64,000 nt of DNA from the NCBI GenBank assembly GCA_900544615.1, contig UQVS01000003.1:77867-141866 (forward strand), given 5' to 3'. Numbering within the stretch: position 1 is the first letter of the stretch; the number at the start of each line of letters is the position of its first letter. Source of the stretch: an uncultured Oscillibacter sp. GTDB taxonomy: Bacteria > Bacillota > Clostridia > Oscillospirales > Oscillospiraceae. The translations under genes and the position numbers were made by a program. Of the stretch, positions 47,720 to 56,516 are shown one piece after another. The notes under the pieces were generated by a model. It did no database searches, was not told the origin of the DNA, and worked only from the letters and a program-made list of their open reading frames with translations.

Positions 47720-48520
47720 TTATCCCAGTTCTTCGGTGCGTCTGTACGCCGCTTCCACAGCGGCTATGGCCGCACCCCGGAAACCCCGATCCTCCAGAGC
47801 CGCCACCCCGGCGATGGTACTGCCGCCGGGAGAACATACGGCGTCCTTCAGCGCGCCGGGATGATGGCCGCTTTCCAGTGTCAGCGATGCGCTGCCCAGC
47901 AGCATCTGGGCGGCATACCGCATGGCCTTGGCCCGCGGCACGCCGCACTTTACCGCGCCGTCCGCCAGCGCTTCCATGAACAGATAGGCGTAGGCCGGGC
48001 CGCAGCCGGACACGGCGCTGGCCGCGTCGATCAGGTGCTCCGGCAGGTCGTCCAGCAGGCCGGAAGCTGACAGCAGGGCCTTGAAGTCCGCCAGTTCCTC
48101 TGCCGTCACGCGATCGTTGGGCGCAACCAGCGTCAGTCCCTGCCCCACGGCGCAGGGGGTATTGGGCATGATGCGGATGATCTTTTTGTCTGCGCCCAGC
48201 AGCTCCGCCAGACGTTCCAGGCTGGTGCCAGCCAGCATGGAGACAAAGATGGCGTCAGACCCCGCAATATCCCCCGCCAGCTTTTTCACCACCCCAGCAA
48301 TCATCTGGGGCTTCACGCCCAGAAATACAAACCGGCTCTCCCAGAGAATGGTTTCCGCCGTCTCCGCCGCGCAGCCCAGACGCGCCGCCGCTTCCTCGGA
48401 ATGTTCCGGCGTGGAGCAGGCGACCGCCACCCTGCCGCCGCCTGCGGTCTTGACCGCCGCCTGCGCCAGTGCGCCGCCCATACTGCCCGCACCGATGAAA
48501 CCCGCTTCATACTTTGCCAT
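47720..48520 (-). CDS. proC: Pyrroline-5-carboxylate reductase
   Basis: Final step of proline synthesis. 266 residues: the NAD(P) loop FIGAGSMGGALA (8-19), VKPQMI, RIMPNTPCAVGQGLT, and SGCGPAYAYLFMEALADGAV with the substrate site, then SPGGSTIAGVAALE at the C-terminus. Third of proB-proA-proC, 11 bp after proA, and followed directly by a terminator. Confidence 0.96.
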   Translation of the reverse strand: MAKYEAGFIGAGSMGGALAQAAVKTAGGGRVAVACSTPEHSEEAAARLGCAAETAETILWESRFVFLGVKPQMIAGVVKKLAGDIAGSDAIFVSMLAGTSLERLAELLGADKKIIRIMPNTPCAVGQGLTLVAPNDRVTAEELADFKALLSASGLLDDLPEHLIDAASAVSGCGPAYAYLFMEALADGAVKCGVPRAKAMRYAAQMLLGSASLTLESGHHPGALKDAVCSPGGSTIAGVAALEDRGFRGAAIAAVEAAYRRTEELG

Positions 48521-48531
48521 TCTGCCCCTCC

Positions 48532-49788
48532 TTACCGGATCTGTCCGCTGCCGCGGATGATATATTTATAGGTACTCAGCTCATCCAGCCCCATGGGGCC
48601 GCGGGCGTGGAGCTTCTGGGTGGAAATTCCCATCTCGCAGCCGAGGCCGAACTCGCCGCCGTCGGTGAACCGGGTAGACGCGTTGACATACACCGCCGCG
48701 CTGTCCGTCTCATTGACAAACTTCTCGGCATTGGTACTGTTCTCCGTGACGATGGCCTCGCTGTGGTGGGTGGAATGAGCCAGAATATGGGCAATCGCTT
48801 CCTCCACGCTGTTCACCACGCGGACGGCCAGAATGTAATCCAGAAACTCCGTGTCAAAGTCCGCAGGGCCTGCCGGTGTGCCGGGGATGATCTTCCCCGC
48901 CTGCGGGTCCAGCCGCAGCTCCACGGGGATCTCCCCCGCCGCCCTGCGATCCTCCACCAGCGCTCTGTGAAGCATGGGCAGGAATTGCGCCGCCACAGTA
49001 CTGTGGACAAGGCACACCTCTTCAGCATTGCACACGGAGGGACGGCTGGTCTTGGCGTTGACGATGATCTTCACCGCCTTGTCGAGATCGGCATATTCGT
49101 CCACATACACATGGCAGATGCCGGTGCCGGTCTGGATGCAGGGCACGGTGGCGTGCTCCACGCAGGCCCGGATCAGCCCCGCGCCGCCCCGCGGGATCAG
49201 CAGATCCACCAGACCGTTGGCCGTCATGAGGATGTTGGCGCTTTCGTGGCTGGTGTCCTCTAAAATATTCACGATGTCCGGGTCTCCGCCAGCCCTTGCA
49301 ATGCCCGCCTTCAAAGCCTGCACAACAGCGGTGGAGGTGCGGATGGCCTCCCTCCCGCTGCGGAGGACGCAGACATTGCCGCTTTTGATGGCCAGCGCCG
49401 CCGCGTCGGAGGTCACATTGGGACGGCTCTCATAGATAATTGCCACCAGTCCAAGAGGCACCTGCTTTTTGTAAATGGTCATGCCGTTGGCGTGGTGAAA
49501 TTCGGACAGGATCCGGCCGGTGTGATCCGGCAGCTTCACCGTGGCCCGGATGCCGTCGGCCATGGCGGCAATGCGGCCCTCATCCAGCCGGAGCCGGTCC
49601 AGCATCACCTCAGAAATCCGTTCTTTTGCGGCGTCCATATCCAGTGCGTTGCACTGAAGGATTTCTGTGGTATGCGCCGTCAGACTGTCGGCCATGGCGG
49701 TCAGGATATGGTTTTTCGCCGCCGCATCCCCGTCCCGGACGCTGCCCCAGGCCGCTTTCGTTTTCTGAATGATCTCAAGGGTTGTCAT
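48532..49788 (-). CDS. proA: Glutamate-5-semialdehyde dehydrogenase (gamma-glutamyl phosphate reductase)
   Basis: 418 residues. Reduces the product of ProB. The aldehyde-dehydrogenase-like catalytic cysteine lies in [16 protein letters not shown] (C in RPSVCNA). [14 protein letters not shown] and [11 protein letters not shown] are conserved, as is the C-terminal [26 protein letters not shown] region. It starts two bases after the proB stop, so the two are coupled. Confidence 0.96.
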   Translation of the reverse strand: MTTLEIIQKTKAAWGSVRDGDAAAKNHILTAMADSLTAHTTEILQCNALDMDAAKERISEVMLDRLRLDEGRIAAMADGIRATVKLPDHTGRILSEFHHANGMTIYKKQVPLGLVAIIYESRPNVTSDAAALAIKSGNVCVLRSGREAIRTSTAVVQALKAGIARAGGDPDIVNILEDTSHESANILMTANGLVDLLIPRGGAGLIRACVEHATVPCIQTGTGICHVYVDEYADLDKAVKIIVNAKTSRPSVCNAEEVCLVHSTVAAQFLPMLHRALVEDRRAAGEIPVELRLDPQAGKIIPGTPAGPADFDTEFLDYILAVRVVNSVEEAIAHILAHSTHHSEAIVTENSTNAEKFVNETDSAAVYVNASTRFTDGGEFGLGCEMGISTQKLHARGPMGLDELSTYKYIIRGSGQIR

Positions 49789-49790
49789 AC

Positions 49791-50564
49791 TTACACCTTC
49801 TTTGTCAAAAAACGGGTGCCGATGGATTCTCCCGCCGCAATGCCGTACAGCAGATCCGGGTTCCAGCCGTTGGCAATCACCATCTCGCAGCCGGCCTCCG
49901 TGGCGATCTGGGCTGCCCGGAGCTTTGTAACCATGCCGCCGGTACCAAGGTTTGATCCGCTGCCTCCTGCCAGTGAGAGGATCTGCTCATTGATCTCCGG
50001 CACCACGCCGATCAGCTTTGCATCCGGGTTTCTGTGGGGATCGCTGTCGTAAAGGCCCTCAATATCCGACAGGAGGATCAGCAGATCCGCCTGCACCGTG
50101 GCGGCCACCACGGCGGAGAGGGTGTCGTTATCGCCTACGGCGATCTCCTCGGTGGAGATGGTGTCATTCTCATTGATGACCGGCAGCGCCCCCAGCTCCA
50201 GCAGGCGATCCAGCGTATTGTGGAAGTTTTCTTTCCGGCTGCCGCCGTCGGCAATATCCGGTGCCGTAATCAGCAGCTGCGCCACCGTATGGTTGTATTC
50301 GGTGAAGAGTTTATCGTATACATACATCAGCTCGCACTGCCCCACTGCCGCAGACGCCTGCTTGGTGGGCATATCCTTAGGCCGCTCCCGGAGATTCAGC
50401 TTGCCGAATCCCATGGCAATCGCGCCGGAGGACACCAGAATGATCTCATGCCCTGCATTTTTCAGGTCGCTGAGCACCTTGCACATCCGCTCCACCCGCT
50501 GGATGTTCAGCCGCCCGGTGGGATAGGCCAGTGTGGAGGTGCCGACTTTTACTACAATCCGCAT
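49791..50564 (-). CDS. proB: Glutamate 5-kinase, short form without a PUA domain
   Basis: 257 residues from ATG 50564 (AAAGGGG nine bases upstream). The amino-acid kinase fold carries [15 protein letters not shown] (5-19), [13 protein letters not shown], the glutamate site [10 protein letters not shown], and [14 protein letters not shown]. coli ProB has about 367 residues with a C-terminal PUA domain; here the protein stops at the kinase domain (LTKKV). The in-frame upstream region of the ORF is not coding. First enzyme of proB-proA-proC. Confidence 0.95.
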   Translation of the reverse strand: MRIVVKVGTSTLAYPTGRLNIQRVERMCKVLSDLKNAGHEIILVSSGAIAMGFGKLNLRERPKDMPTKQASAAVGQCELMYVYDKLFTEYNHTVAQLLITAPDIADGGSRKENFHNTLDRLLELGALPVINENDTISTEEIAVGDNDTLSAVVAATVQADLLILLSDIEGLYDSDPHRNPDAKLIGVVPEINEQILSLAGGSGSNLGTGGMVTKLRAAQIATEAGCEMVIANGWNPDLLYGIAAGESIGTRFLTKKV

Positions 50565-50650
50565 CAAAGATTCCCCTTTCCGTCTGTTGCCTTTGGCTTC
50601 ATGATACCGCGTGCAGACGGCGCTTACACGTTCATGTTTGCTAAGAATTC

Positions 50651-51130
50651 TCAGTGGCCGCCGCCAGCCATCATTTTCAGCGCGTGTTCCAGCGTGTCCA
50701 GCACAGCGGCAAGATTTTCCCGCGCTGCCTTTTCCGAACCCGGCAGATTGACGATCAGGCAGTTCCCGCGGGTGCCTGCCACAGCGCGGGAGAGCATGGC
50801 TCTCGGTGTAATGGCAAGGCTTGCATACAGCATGGCCTGCGGAATGGCAGGGATCTCCCGGTGAAGCACCGCGCGGGTGGCCTCTGGCGTCACATCCCGC
50901 GGAGAAAGGCCGGTGCCGCCGGTGGTCAGCACCAGATCGCACCCCAACGCATCGGTACAGTGGGTCAGCTCCTGTCCGATCTTCAATTTGTCATCCGGGA
51001 CAATGGAGGTATAGACCACCTCATATCCCGCGCCCTCCAGCATGGCCCGAACCGCCGGGCCGCTGGTATCCACCCGCTCTCCGACGCTGCCCTTGTCACT
51101 GACGGTGATCACCGCCGCCTGATACTTCAT
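50651..51130 (-). CDS. MogA/MoaB family molybdopterin-binding protein
   Basis: 159 residues. Conserved TVSDKGSVGERVDTSGP, the phosphate-binding LVLTTGGTGLSPRDVTPEAT (split here for length) and a late NLPGS. It adenylates or binds molybdopterin in moco assembly. No other moco gene is in the window; whether it is translationally linked to proB (86-bp gap) is unclear. AAAGGAG precedes the ATG. Confidence 0.9.
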   Translation of the reverse strand: MKYQAAVITVSDKGSVGERVDTSGPAVRAMLEGAGYEVVYTSIVPDDKLKIGQELTHCTDALGCDLVLTTGGTGLSPRDVTPEATRAVLHREIPAIPQAMLYASLAITPRAMLSRAVAGTRGNCLIVNLPGSEKAARENLAAVLDTLEHALKMMAGGGH

Positions 51131-51159
51131 TCCCGGTTTCTCCTTTGCTTTTTTCTGAT

Positions 51160-51187
51160 TTTATACCCGAACGTCACATATTGGCAA
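51160..51187 (-). promoter_or_regulatory. Candidate promoter of the moaB-like/pro gene cluster
   Basis: Minus-strand TTGCCA (51182-51187), 16 bp, TATAAA (51160-51165), about 30 bases before the MoaB-like start. Confidence 0.58.
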
Positions 51188-51216
51188 GAGCGAATTGAGT
51201 TTCCGCCGGAAAACAG

Positions 51217-51253
51217 GCAGGCATCTCCTGCAAAATTTGCAGGGGATGCCTGT
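51217..51253 (-). terminator. Rho-independent terminator of the aldo/keto reductase gene
   Basis: Near-perfect long stem with arms CAGGCATC(T)CCTGCAAA and its complement, followed on the minus strand by CTGTTTTCC. Confidence 0.78.
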
Positions 51254-51265
51254 TTCAATCACTGT

Positions 51266-52372
51266 TTACTGTTCCTTTTCAAATTCCGCAGCTACTTTCT
51301 CCAGCAGCTTTCGGATCGGCAGGTGCTGGGGACAGACCTTTTCGCATTTGCCGCATTTCAGGCAGTCGGACGCCTTGCGGCCGGGAGCCGTGTGGACTTC
51401 TGTATAGTAGTAATCGGCGTTCCAGTCATGGTAGAGCTGCTTGGTGTTCATAGTTGCAAAGAGATCCGGAATGGAGATATGCTTCGGGCAGCCGTCAGTA
51501 CAATACCGGCAGGAGGGGCAGGGGATCAGATGCTTGCTGCGGAAGATTTCCTGCACCTTCTGAACCGCCGCCAGTTCCGTCTCGTCCAGCGGTCTGAAAT
51601 TCTGCATGAAGGCCAGATTATCCTGCATCTGCTGCAAATTGCTCATGCCGGAAAGAACCATCATCATACCGGGAAAACCCGCCGCAAAGCGGATGGCATA
51701 GCTGGCAGGGCTGCCGCCATGGAGCGCGTCCAGAACAGCTCTGGCCTCCTTAGGCAGATTCACCAGATTGCCGCCTTTCACCGGCTCCATCACCAGCACC
51801 GGCTTGTTGAACTTCCGGCAGACCTCATAGCACTTCCGGCTCTGAACGGCCGGATCGTCATAGTCCACATAGTTGAACTGGATCTGCACCACCTCGATTT
51901 GAGGATACTCCGTCAGGATCTTCTCCAGCACCTCTGCCCTATCGTGGAACGAGATGCCCACATGGCGCACTTTTCCTTCCGCTTTCAGGGCAAACGCTGT
52001 CTCATAAGCCCGGCAGGCTTTAAAGTGGTCATAGTTAACTGTTCCCTGCGCGTGCATCAGGTAGAAATCAAAATAATCGACGCCGCAGGCTGCCAGCTGG
52101 CTTTCAAAGAAGGGGCGGATATCCGCCTCGGTTTTGAAAAAGTCGGCCGTCAGCTTATCTGTCAGGACATAGCGTTCCCGCGGGTAGCGGCTGGTCAGAC
52201 ACTCTTTCAGGGCCGTTTCGCTCTGCAAGTATCCATGGGCCGTATCAAAATAGTTAAATCCCGCATCCAGAAACACATCCACCATCCGCCTGGTTTCCTG
52301 AATGTCCACATCCGCTCCCTGCATTGGCAGACGCATACAACCAAAACCGAAGTTTTTCCTGATCCGATCCAT
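51266..52372 (-). CDS. Aldo/keto reductase with a C-terminal ferredoxin-like domain
   Basis: 368 residues from ATG 52372; an in-frame ATG 15 codons earlier (52417) lies only a few bases beyond the expected transcription start. The AKR barrel carries FGFGCMRLPM, FNYFDTAHGY with the catalytic Tyr context, TDKLTA and MHAQGT. The C-terminus holds two cysteine clusters: CPSCRYCTDGCPK and CLKCGKCEKVCPQ, two [4Fe-4S] sites. This family of clostridial oxidoreductases is common; the substrate is unknown. Confidence 0.9.
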   Translation of the reverse strand: MDRIRKNFGFGCMRLPMQGADVDIQETRRMVDVFLDAGFNYFDTAHGYLQSETALKECLTSRYPRERYVLTDKLTADFFKTEADIRPFFESQLAACGVDYFDFYLMHAQGTVNYDHFKACRAYETAFALKAEGKVRHVGISFHDRAEVLEKILTEYPQIEVVQIQFNYVDYDDPAVQSRKCYEVCRKFNKPVLVMEPVKGGNLVNLPKEARAVLDALHGGSPASYAIRFAAGFPGMMMVLSGMSNLQQMQDNLAFMQNFRPLDETELAAVQKVQEIFRSKHLIPCPSCRYCTDGCPKHISIPDLFATMNTKQLYHDWNADYYYTEVHTAPGRKASDCLKCGKCEKVCPQHLPIRKLLEKVAAEFEKEQ

Positions 52373-52430
52373 TTTCAGCAATCCTTCCGGCGTCCCTCCC
52401 GCAGTGGGAACGGCCATGATTTTTCCTGTC

Positions 52431-52459
52431 ATTTTACATGGTTTTTCATCGTCCGTCAA
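52431..52459 (-). promoter_or_regulatory. Sigma-A promoter of the aldo/keto reductase gene
   Basis: Minus-strand TTGACG (52454-52459), 17 bp, TAAAAT (52431-52436). It supports starting translation at 52372 rather than at the far-upstream start of the open frame. Confidence 0.8.
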
Positions 52460-52492
52460 TGTATCTTCCCTTTCCCCCGCCCCGCAGACAGA

Positions 52493-52521
52493 AACCTCCC
52501 GCGGCAAAGCTGCGGGAGGTT
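52493..52521 (-). terminator. Hairpin after the Cys-rich 279-residue protein gene
   Basis: AACCTCCCGC...GCGGGAGGTT stem with a short loop. On the minus strand it is followed by TCTGTCTG, so the U-tract is poor; it may still end transcription. The remaining ~85 bases to the upstream gene hold nothing obvious. Confidence 0.6.
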
Positions 52522-52609
52522 CCTCCACATGGCGCGTTTCTATGCCGCCAGCCGCGTTTTACAGGGGGGCAGCAATCTGACATCTTCCGGATCTTTTTCG
52601 GAGTACGGA

Positions 52610-53449
52610 CTACTTGCGGCAGCAGGCGCAGAAGTTTTTGGCCTCCTCATAGTCCTCCGGCAAGGACACGGTGTTGGGAGGGAAAAACTCGCCCACCGGG
52701 AAGGCAATGTTGCGAAACAGGCCGCAGGGATCGTCGGTGCTGCCGCAGGAGCACTCCTTCTCCGGCATACAGTAGTCATACACCGGCACCAGCAGCTGGG
52801 AATCCCGCTCCAGGCGGACGATGGAGAACTGTCCCAGTGTGATATAGATCCGGCGGCTGTCGTCTCCGCCGCAAAGCTCGCCGTTGAAGCACTCGCTGAT
52901 AAAGGCAGGCACTTCGCACAGGTCGCAGTCGCAGTCCCGGCGGCAGCCGTTTTCCACGATCCGGGCGTCCAGAACGATGGGATCAACCGCCTCAACCACT
53001 GCCTCCGGCAGATTGGACCGGCGCAGCATGGGAATATCCGGCTCCCCGGAGCGATATTTGGAGGAGAAGATCTTGGCGCTGCCCTCGCTGCCGAACAGGA
53101 TGGCCCGCTTGTCAAACACGCACAGGCCCTCCACCGTCACCGGCGCGGGGCAGCTGGTATAAGCCTGTAGGGTCACGGAGTAGAAAAAGCGCATATCCAC
53201 AGTGTAGAATCCCCGGTTGAAATTCACCGGCTCCACATCTACATATACGTACAAAAGGTCGGCCGTCCCGCCTTTGACGGACAGGGCGCGGTTGATGACG
53301 TCCACATATTGCAGCTTGGGATAGAACCGCAGATCTTCGATGCAATCCTTATCCCGGCAGGAATCATAGATCTTGCGTGTATGGATGCAGACCGCCTCCC
53401 GGACGCCGCAGGCGTCCTCCACGGGGCCGGGTACAACTTTCTCAGGCAT
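52610..53449 (-). CDS. Conserved clostridial Cys-rich protein, function unknown
   Basis: 279 residues with about 18 cysteines. It begins with VREAVCIHTRKIYDSCRDKDC, followed by beta-rich segments (LLYVYVDVEPVNF, DMRFFYSVTLQAY) in two similar halves. A Cys-dense middle (NGCRRDCDCDLCE) and tail (CMPEKECSCGSTDDPC; CACCRK) follow. I recall similar proteins from spore-forming Clostridia, where a spore-coat role is plausible, but I do not know a proven function. GGAGG seven bases before the ATG. Monocistronic, between two hairpins. Confidence 0.72.
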   Translation of the reverse strand: MPEKVVPGPVEDACGVREAVCIHTRKIYDSCRDKDCIEDLRFYPKLQYVDVINRALSVKGGTADLLYVYVDVEPVNFNRGFYTVDMRFFYSVTLQAYTSCPAPVTVEGLCVFDKRAILFGSEGSAKIFSSKYRSGEPDIPMLRRSNLPEAVVEAVDPIVLDARIVENGCRRDCDCDLCEVPAFISECFNGELCGGDDSRRIYITLGQFSIVRLERDSQLLVPVYDYCMPEKECSCGSTDDPCGLFRNIAFPVGEFFPPNTVSLPEDYEEAKNFCACCRK

Positions 53450-53543
53450 TGGGATACCTCCTAAACGATGTAGCGAAGGATTCGTCAGCTTCCTTCACCC
53501 CAGTCTATGCGCGTCTGCCTGAGCGGTGCGGGCAGGATGACGC

Positions 53544-53574
53544 AAAAATGCGCCGCCCCTTCCGGAGCGGCGCA
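53544..53574 (-). terminator. Terminator of the cwlD-radA operon
   Basis: 8-bp stem TGCGCCGC...GCGGCGCA (53549-53556 with 53567-53574) and five T on the minus strand. It lies about 170 bases after the radA stop, so the radA message runs antisense across the 5' part of the small plus-strand gene. Confidence 0.65.
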
Positions 53575-53638
53575 CTGCGCGTATAGGATTGAGAAAAGGA
53601 GCCATGCTACTGCTGAACTTTTGAAGGGAGCTGATCCT

Positions 53639-53911
53639 ATGATCCCCTGCACCAGCAAATGTGTCTATCAGAGCGACGGTCTCTGCACGCTGGACAGCGC
53701 CGCCTCAGCCGGACTGCCAGCGCTGGGCGGCGCCTGTATCCACTTCATTCCGCAGGGCGGAGAGCGGCTCGGATCGCCTCACCGATATTCCGGGCCGGGA
53801 TCACCGTCAGACCGGCCGGAGCCTTTATGGTATTCGCCCGATGAGCCGGCACCACGCACTTCCGAAATCCCAGGCGATGCACCTCAGAGACCCGCTGAGC
53901 CAGCTGATTGA
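53639..53911 (+). CDS. Small Cys-motif protein, overlapping radA in antisense
   Basis: Up to 90 residues from ATG 53639 with GGGAG about eight bases upstream. The N-terminus MIPCTSKCVYQSDGLCTLD, followed by GACIHFIPQ, has the C-x3-C...C...C pattern of a short protein family widespread in Clostridia (often mis-labelled hydroxymyristoyl-ACP dehydratase). Those proteins normally end soon after the last Cys; here the frame continues about 50 residues as Pro/Arg-rich sequence that is just the complement of radA. The tail may be a recent extension. Function unknown. Confidence 0.6.
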   Translation: MIPCTSKCVYQSDGLCTLDSAASAGLPALGGACIHFIPQGGERLGSPHRYSGPGSPSDRPEPLWYSPDEPAPRTSEIPGDAPQRPAEPAD

Positions 53912-55118
53912 CGCTGCGAAGCTCCCCGGTCAGTCCCACCTCTCCGATAGCCACCAGATCGCCGGGAACCGGCCGGTCCAGATAGCTGGACGCCAGCGCA
54001 ATCACAGCGGCCAGATCTGCGGCAGGCTCATCCAGATACAGCCCGCCCACGATGTTCAGATAGGCGTCACAGGCGGAGACCTTCAGCCCACCCCGCTTTT
54101 CCAGCACCGCCAGCAGCATGGCGGCCCGGTTATAGTCAAAGCCATTGCTGGTGCGGCGGGGATTGCCGCCGGCGGAAGTCACCACCAGCGCCTGCAATTC
54201 CGCCAGCACCGGCCGGGCCCCCTCCATCACGCAGGCAACACAGGTGCCGGGGGCGTCGTCCGGGCGGCCTGAAAGCAGCATTTCCGAGGGATTTTCCACC
54301 TCGGCCAGTCCCTCGTCCTGCATTTCAAAAACACCGATCTCATTGGTAGCGCCAAAACGGTTCTTGGCCGCACGCAAAATCCGATAGCTGGTGTGCTGGT
54401 CGCCCTCGAAGTACAGCACGCAGTCCACCATATGCTCCAGCACCTTGGGTCCTGCAATGGAGCCCTCCTTATTGACATGGCCGATGACGAACACCGTGAT
54501 CCCCTGGCCCTTGGCCACCTGCATCAGCGCCATGGTGCAGTCCTTAACCTGACTGATGCTGCCTGCCGCAGCGTCCAGCGCATCGTTGTACAAGGTTTGG
54601 ATGGAGTCTACGATCAGTACATCCGGCTGCTCCGTGTTCACGGCTTCCAGCACATCGCCCAGATTCGTCTCTGACAGCACCAGAAGCTGGGAATTCTCTA
54701 CATGGAGCCGCTTGGCCCGCAGCTTCAGCTGATGCTCCGATTCCTCCCCGGAAATATACAGAACCTTGGAAAATTCGCACAGTTTGCTGCAAATTTGCAG
54801 CATCAAGGTGGACTTGCCGATACCGGGCGCACCGCCCACCAGCACCAGAGAGCCTTTGACGGCGCCGCCGCCCAGAACCCGATCCAGCTCCCCCATGCCG
54901 GTGGGAAAGCGGATCTCCTCATCGGCGGCAAGATCTGTCACCGGGCAGGCCCGGCGGCGCGTCAGTCCCACACGGGCAGAGCCGCCCTTTCCTACGCCCT
55001 TTGGCAGCTCCGGCTGCTCCACGATGGTATTCCACGCGCCGCAGGCGGGACATTTTCCCGCCCACTTTGCCGTCTCGTTGCCGCACTCTGTACAGTAAAA
55101 CAAAGTCTTTGCTTTCAT
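53745..55118 (-). CDS. radA: DNA repair protein RadA
   Basis: RecA-like helicase that helps branch migration in recombination repair. 457 residues from ATG 55118 (GAGAGGA upstream). N-terminal zinc finger CTECGNETAKWAGKCPACG (8-26), Walker A GGAPGIGKST, the Sms motif KNRFG (AAKNRFGATNEIG), and a Lon-like C-terminal domain (VVTSAGGNPRRTSNGFDYNR). The start overlaps the cwlD-like stop by four bases. Confidence 0.95.
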   Translation of the reverse strand: MKAKTLFYCTECGNETAKWAGKCPACGAWNTIVEQPELPKGVGKGGSARVGLTRRRACPVTDLAADEEIRFPTGMGELDRVLGGGAVKGSLVLVGGAPGIGKSTLMLQICSKLCEFSKVLYISGEESEHQLKLRAKRLHVENSQLLVLSETNLGDVLEAVNTEQPDVLIVDSIQTLYNDALDAAAGSISQVKDCTMALMQVAKGQGITVFVIGHVNKEGSIAGPKVLEHMVDCVLYFEGDQHTSYRILRAAKNRFGATNEIGVFEMQDEGLAEVENPSEMLLSGRPDDAPGTCVACVMEGARPVLAELQALVVTSAGGNPRRTSNGFDYNRAAMLLAVLEKRGGLKVSACDAYLNIVGGLYLDEPAADLAAVIALASSYLDRPVPGDLVAIGEVGLTGELRSVNQLAQRVSEVHRLGFRKCVVPAHRANTIKAPAGLTVIPARNIGEAIRAALRPAE

Positions 55119-55861
55119 ATCGGTTCCTCTCCGGCCGCCCATTGCAGATATCCTGCCGCAATGGTGACGGCCAGTGTCATTTGATAGTCCGCCTGTCGGA
55201 GACGGAGTGTTTCCTCCGCGTTGGAAAGAAATCCACACTCCACCAGCACAGCCGGCATGGTTACATGATTCATCAGGTAAATACTCTCCGGGATCAGCTT
55301 TGCCTCCTTGGCCCGATGAGTGTTGACCACCGCGTTCAGGTTGCATTGCAGAAGCTGAGCCAGCGTTTCCGCGCCATCCTGCCGGTTTCGGAAGGCCTGC
55401 GCCCCGTGGGTTGCCGGGGAGGATGGCAGGCTGTTCTGATGGATACTCAGCAGCACGGCGTTGGGAATTCCGTTCACCAGCGCCGTTCGGTTGCGGATGT
55501 CGGAAACCTTCCGCTGCCGCATGGTGTCAAGGCCGGGATCGCAGACCATGCAATCCTCCCGGCGGGTCATCTCCGTGGGGACGCCTGCAAAGCGCAGCAG
55601 CTGTTCCAATCTCAGGGAAATCGCCAGATTGATCCCACTCTCCTCCGTACCGTCCGGCGCTACGGCACCGCCGTCCTGCCCGCCGTGGCCCGGATCGATC
55701 ACCACCGCCTGTAAGGCCGGGCCGCTCTCCTGCTCTGCGCTCAGAACCGGCACGGAGGCCTGCCGGGAGCCGCTCCAGAAAACCGCGGAAAGACAGCCAA
55801 GGCAGATCAGCAGCCACGCAGACAGCAGCGTTCGTTTTCGGATCAGCAGGATCACAGACAT
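55115..55861 (-). CDS. cwlD: N-acetylmuramoyl-L-alanine amidase, CwlD-like
   Basis: About 248 residues. An N-terminal membrane anchor (LLSAWLLICLGCLSAVFW) is followed by an Amidase_3 domain: zinc ligands in DPGHGGQDGGA (His, then Glu in GTEESGINL), SIHQNSLPSS (His) and catalytic Glu in LVECGFLSN. Size and layout match CwlD, which starts making muramic-delta-lactam in spore cortex. Another Amidase_3 enzyme remains possible. The start is uncertain among ATG 55861 and GTG codons at 55864 and 55855; the last has GAGG at the best distance. Confidence 0.85.
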   Translation of the reverse strand: MSVILLIRKRTLLSAWLLICLGCLSAVFWSGSRQASVPVLSAEQESGPALQAVVIDPGHGGQDGGAVAPDGTEESGINLAISLRLEQLLRFAGVPTEMTRREDCMVCDPGLDTMRQRKVSDIRNRTALVNGIPNAVLLSIHQNSLPSSPATHGAQAFRNRQDGAETLAQLLQCNLNAVVNTHRAKEAKLIPESIYLMNHVTMPAVLVECGFLSNAEETLRLRQADYQMTLAVTIAAGYLQWAAGEEPI

Positions 55862-56063
55862 CACCTCAGCTCAGCCTATGGGAATCTGCTTATCCACTAT
55901 GCCGATTATAGCTGCATTTTTTTGGGAAAGCAAGCTTCCGCCCCGCAGGACGGCGCATAGAATGGGATGCGCGTCGAAACCGCACGGGCAAAACCGTGCA
56001 TCCATTAATCCGGCCGCATTTTGTTCTTTTATGATTTTTTCCATAAGGAGGGATCCATACAGC

Positions 56064-56516
56064 ATGGAAAAACCCGAACTGAAGCCAACGGCCTGCGAAC
56101 CCGGTCAGGGCGCACTGCCCGCCTGCGCGGCGCTGGCTTTCCCATATATCCCCATGCAGGGCGATAATCCCACACGGTTCAGCCGGACGGAGGCCCTGAA
56201 AACCGGCACACTGTTTCCAGGGCTGGATCTGCCGTTCAAGGCGGCGATTCAGGCTCGCACACAGCTGCCCAATACGGCGCTGGTGGAGCTCATGGCTCTG
56301 GATTTTGCCGTCAAGGAGCTGAATCTCTATCTGGACACCCATTCCGGCGATCAGGAGGCACTGGAGCTTTACGCCTCCTATATCAAAATGGCAAAGGAGG
56401 GCCGCGCCAAATATATCGCACAATACGGCCCCCTGAACAGCGATGACCTGACGCCGGAGGGCGGCTATGCCTGGCTGAATGATCCGTGGCCCTGGGAGTT
56501 AGGAGGGAACGACTGA
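56064..56516 (+). CDS. CotJA-CotJB fusion, spore coat proteins
   Basis: 150 residues. Residues 1-55 resemble CotJA: Pro-rich ACAALAFPYIPMQG, then FSRTEALKTGTLFPGLDLPF. Residues 56-150 are CotJB: ALDFAVKELNLYLDTH, then DQEALELYASYIKM, KYIAQYGPL and the C-terminal WLNDPWPWE. In Bacillus these are two proteins; here one frame runs through without stop. AGGAGG precedes the ATG by 12 bases. The stop overlaps the cotJC start (TGATG). Coat assembly with CotJC is expected. Confidence 0.85.
   Translation: MEKPELKPTACEPGQGALPACAALAFPYIPMQGDNPTRFSRTEALKTGTLFPGLDLPFKAAIQARTQLPNTALVELMALDFAVKELNLYLDTHSGDQEALELYASYIKMAKEGRAKYIAQYGPLNSDDLTPEGGYAWLNDPWPWELGGND

Noticed and set aside
50654..53170. 838-residue open frame on the plus strand
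   Set aside because: Antisense to the moaB-like, aldo/keto reductase and Cys-rich genes; it also runs through their terminators and promoters.
53745..55346. Longer radA with 76 extra N-terminal residues
   Set aside because: The extra part overlaps cwlD and has no RadA similarity; MKAKTLFYCTECG at 55118 with a ribosome site is the normal start.
55940..56000. A sporulation sigma factor promoter or riboswitch upstream of cotJAB
   Set aside because: A CATAGAAT box (about 55964) and a small GCACGG/CCGTGC hairpin are present, but no -35 or aptamer pattern fits well enough to claim.
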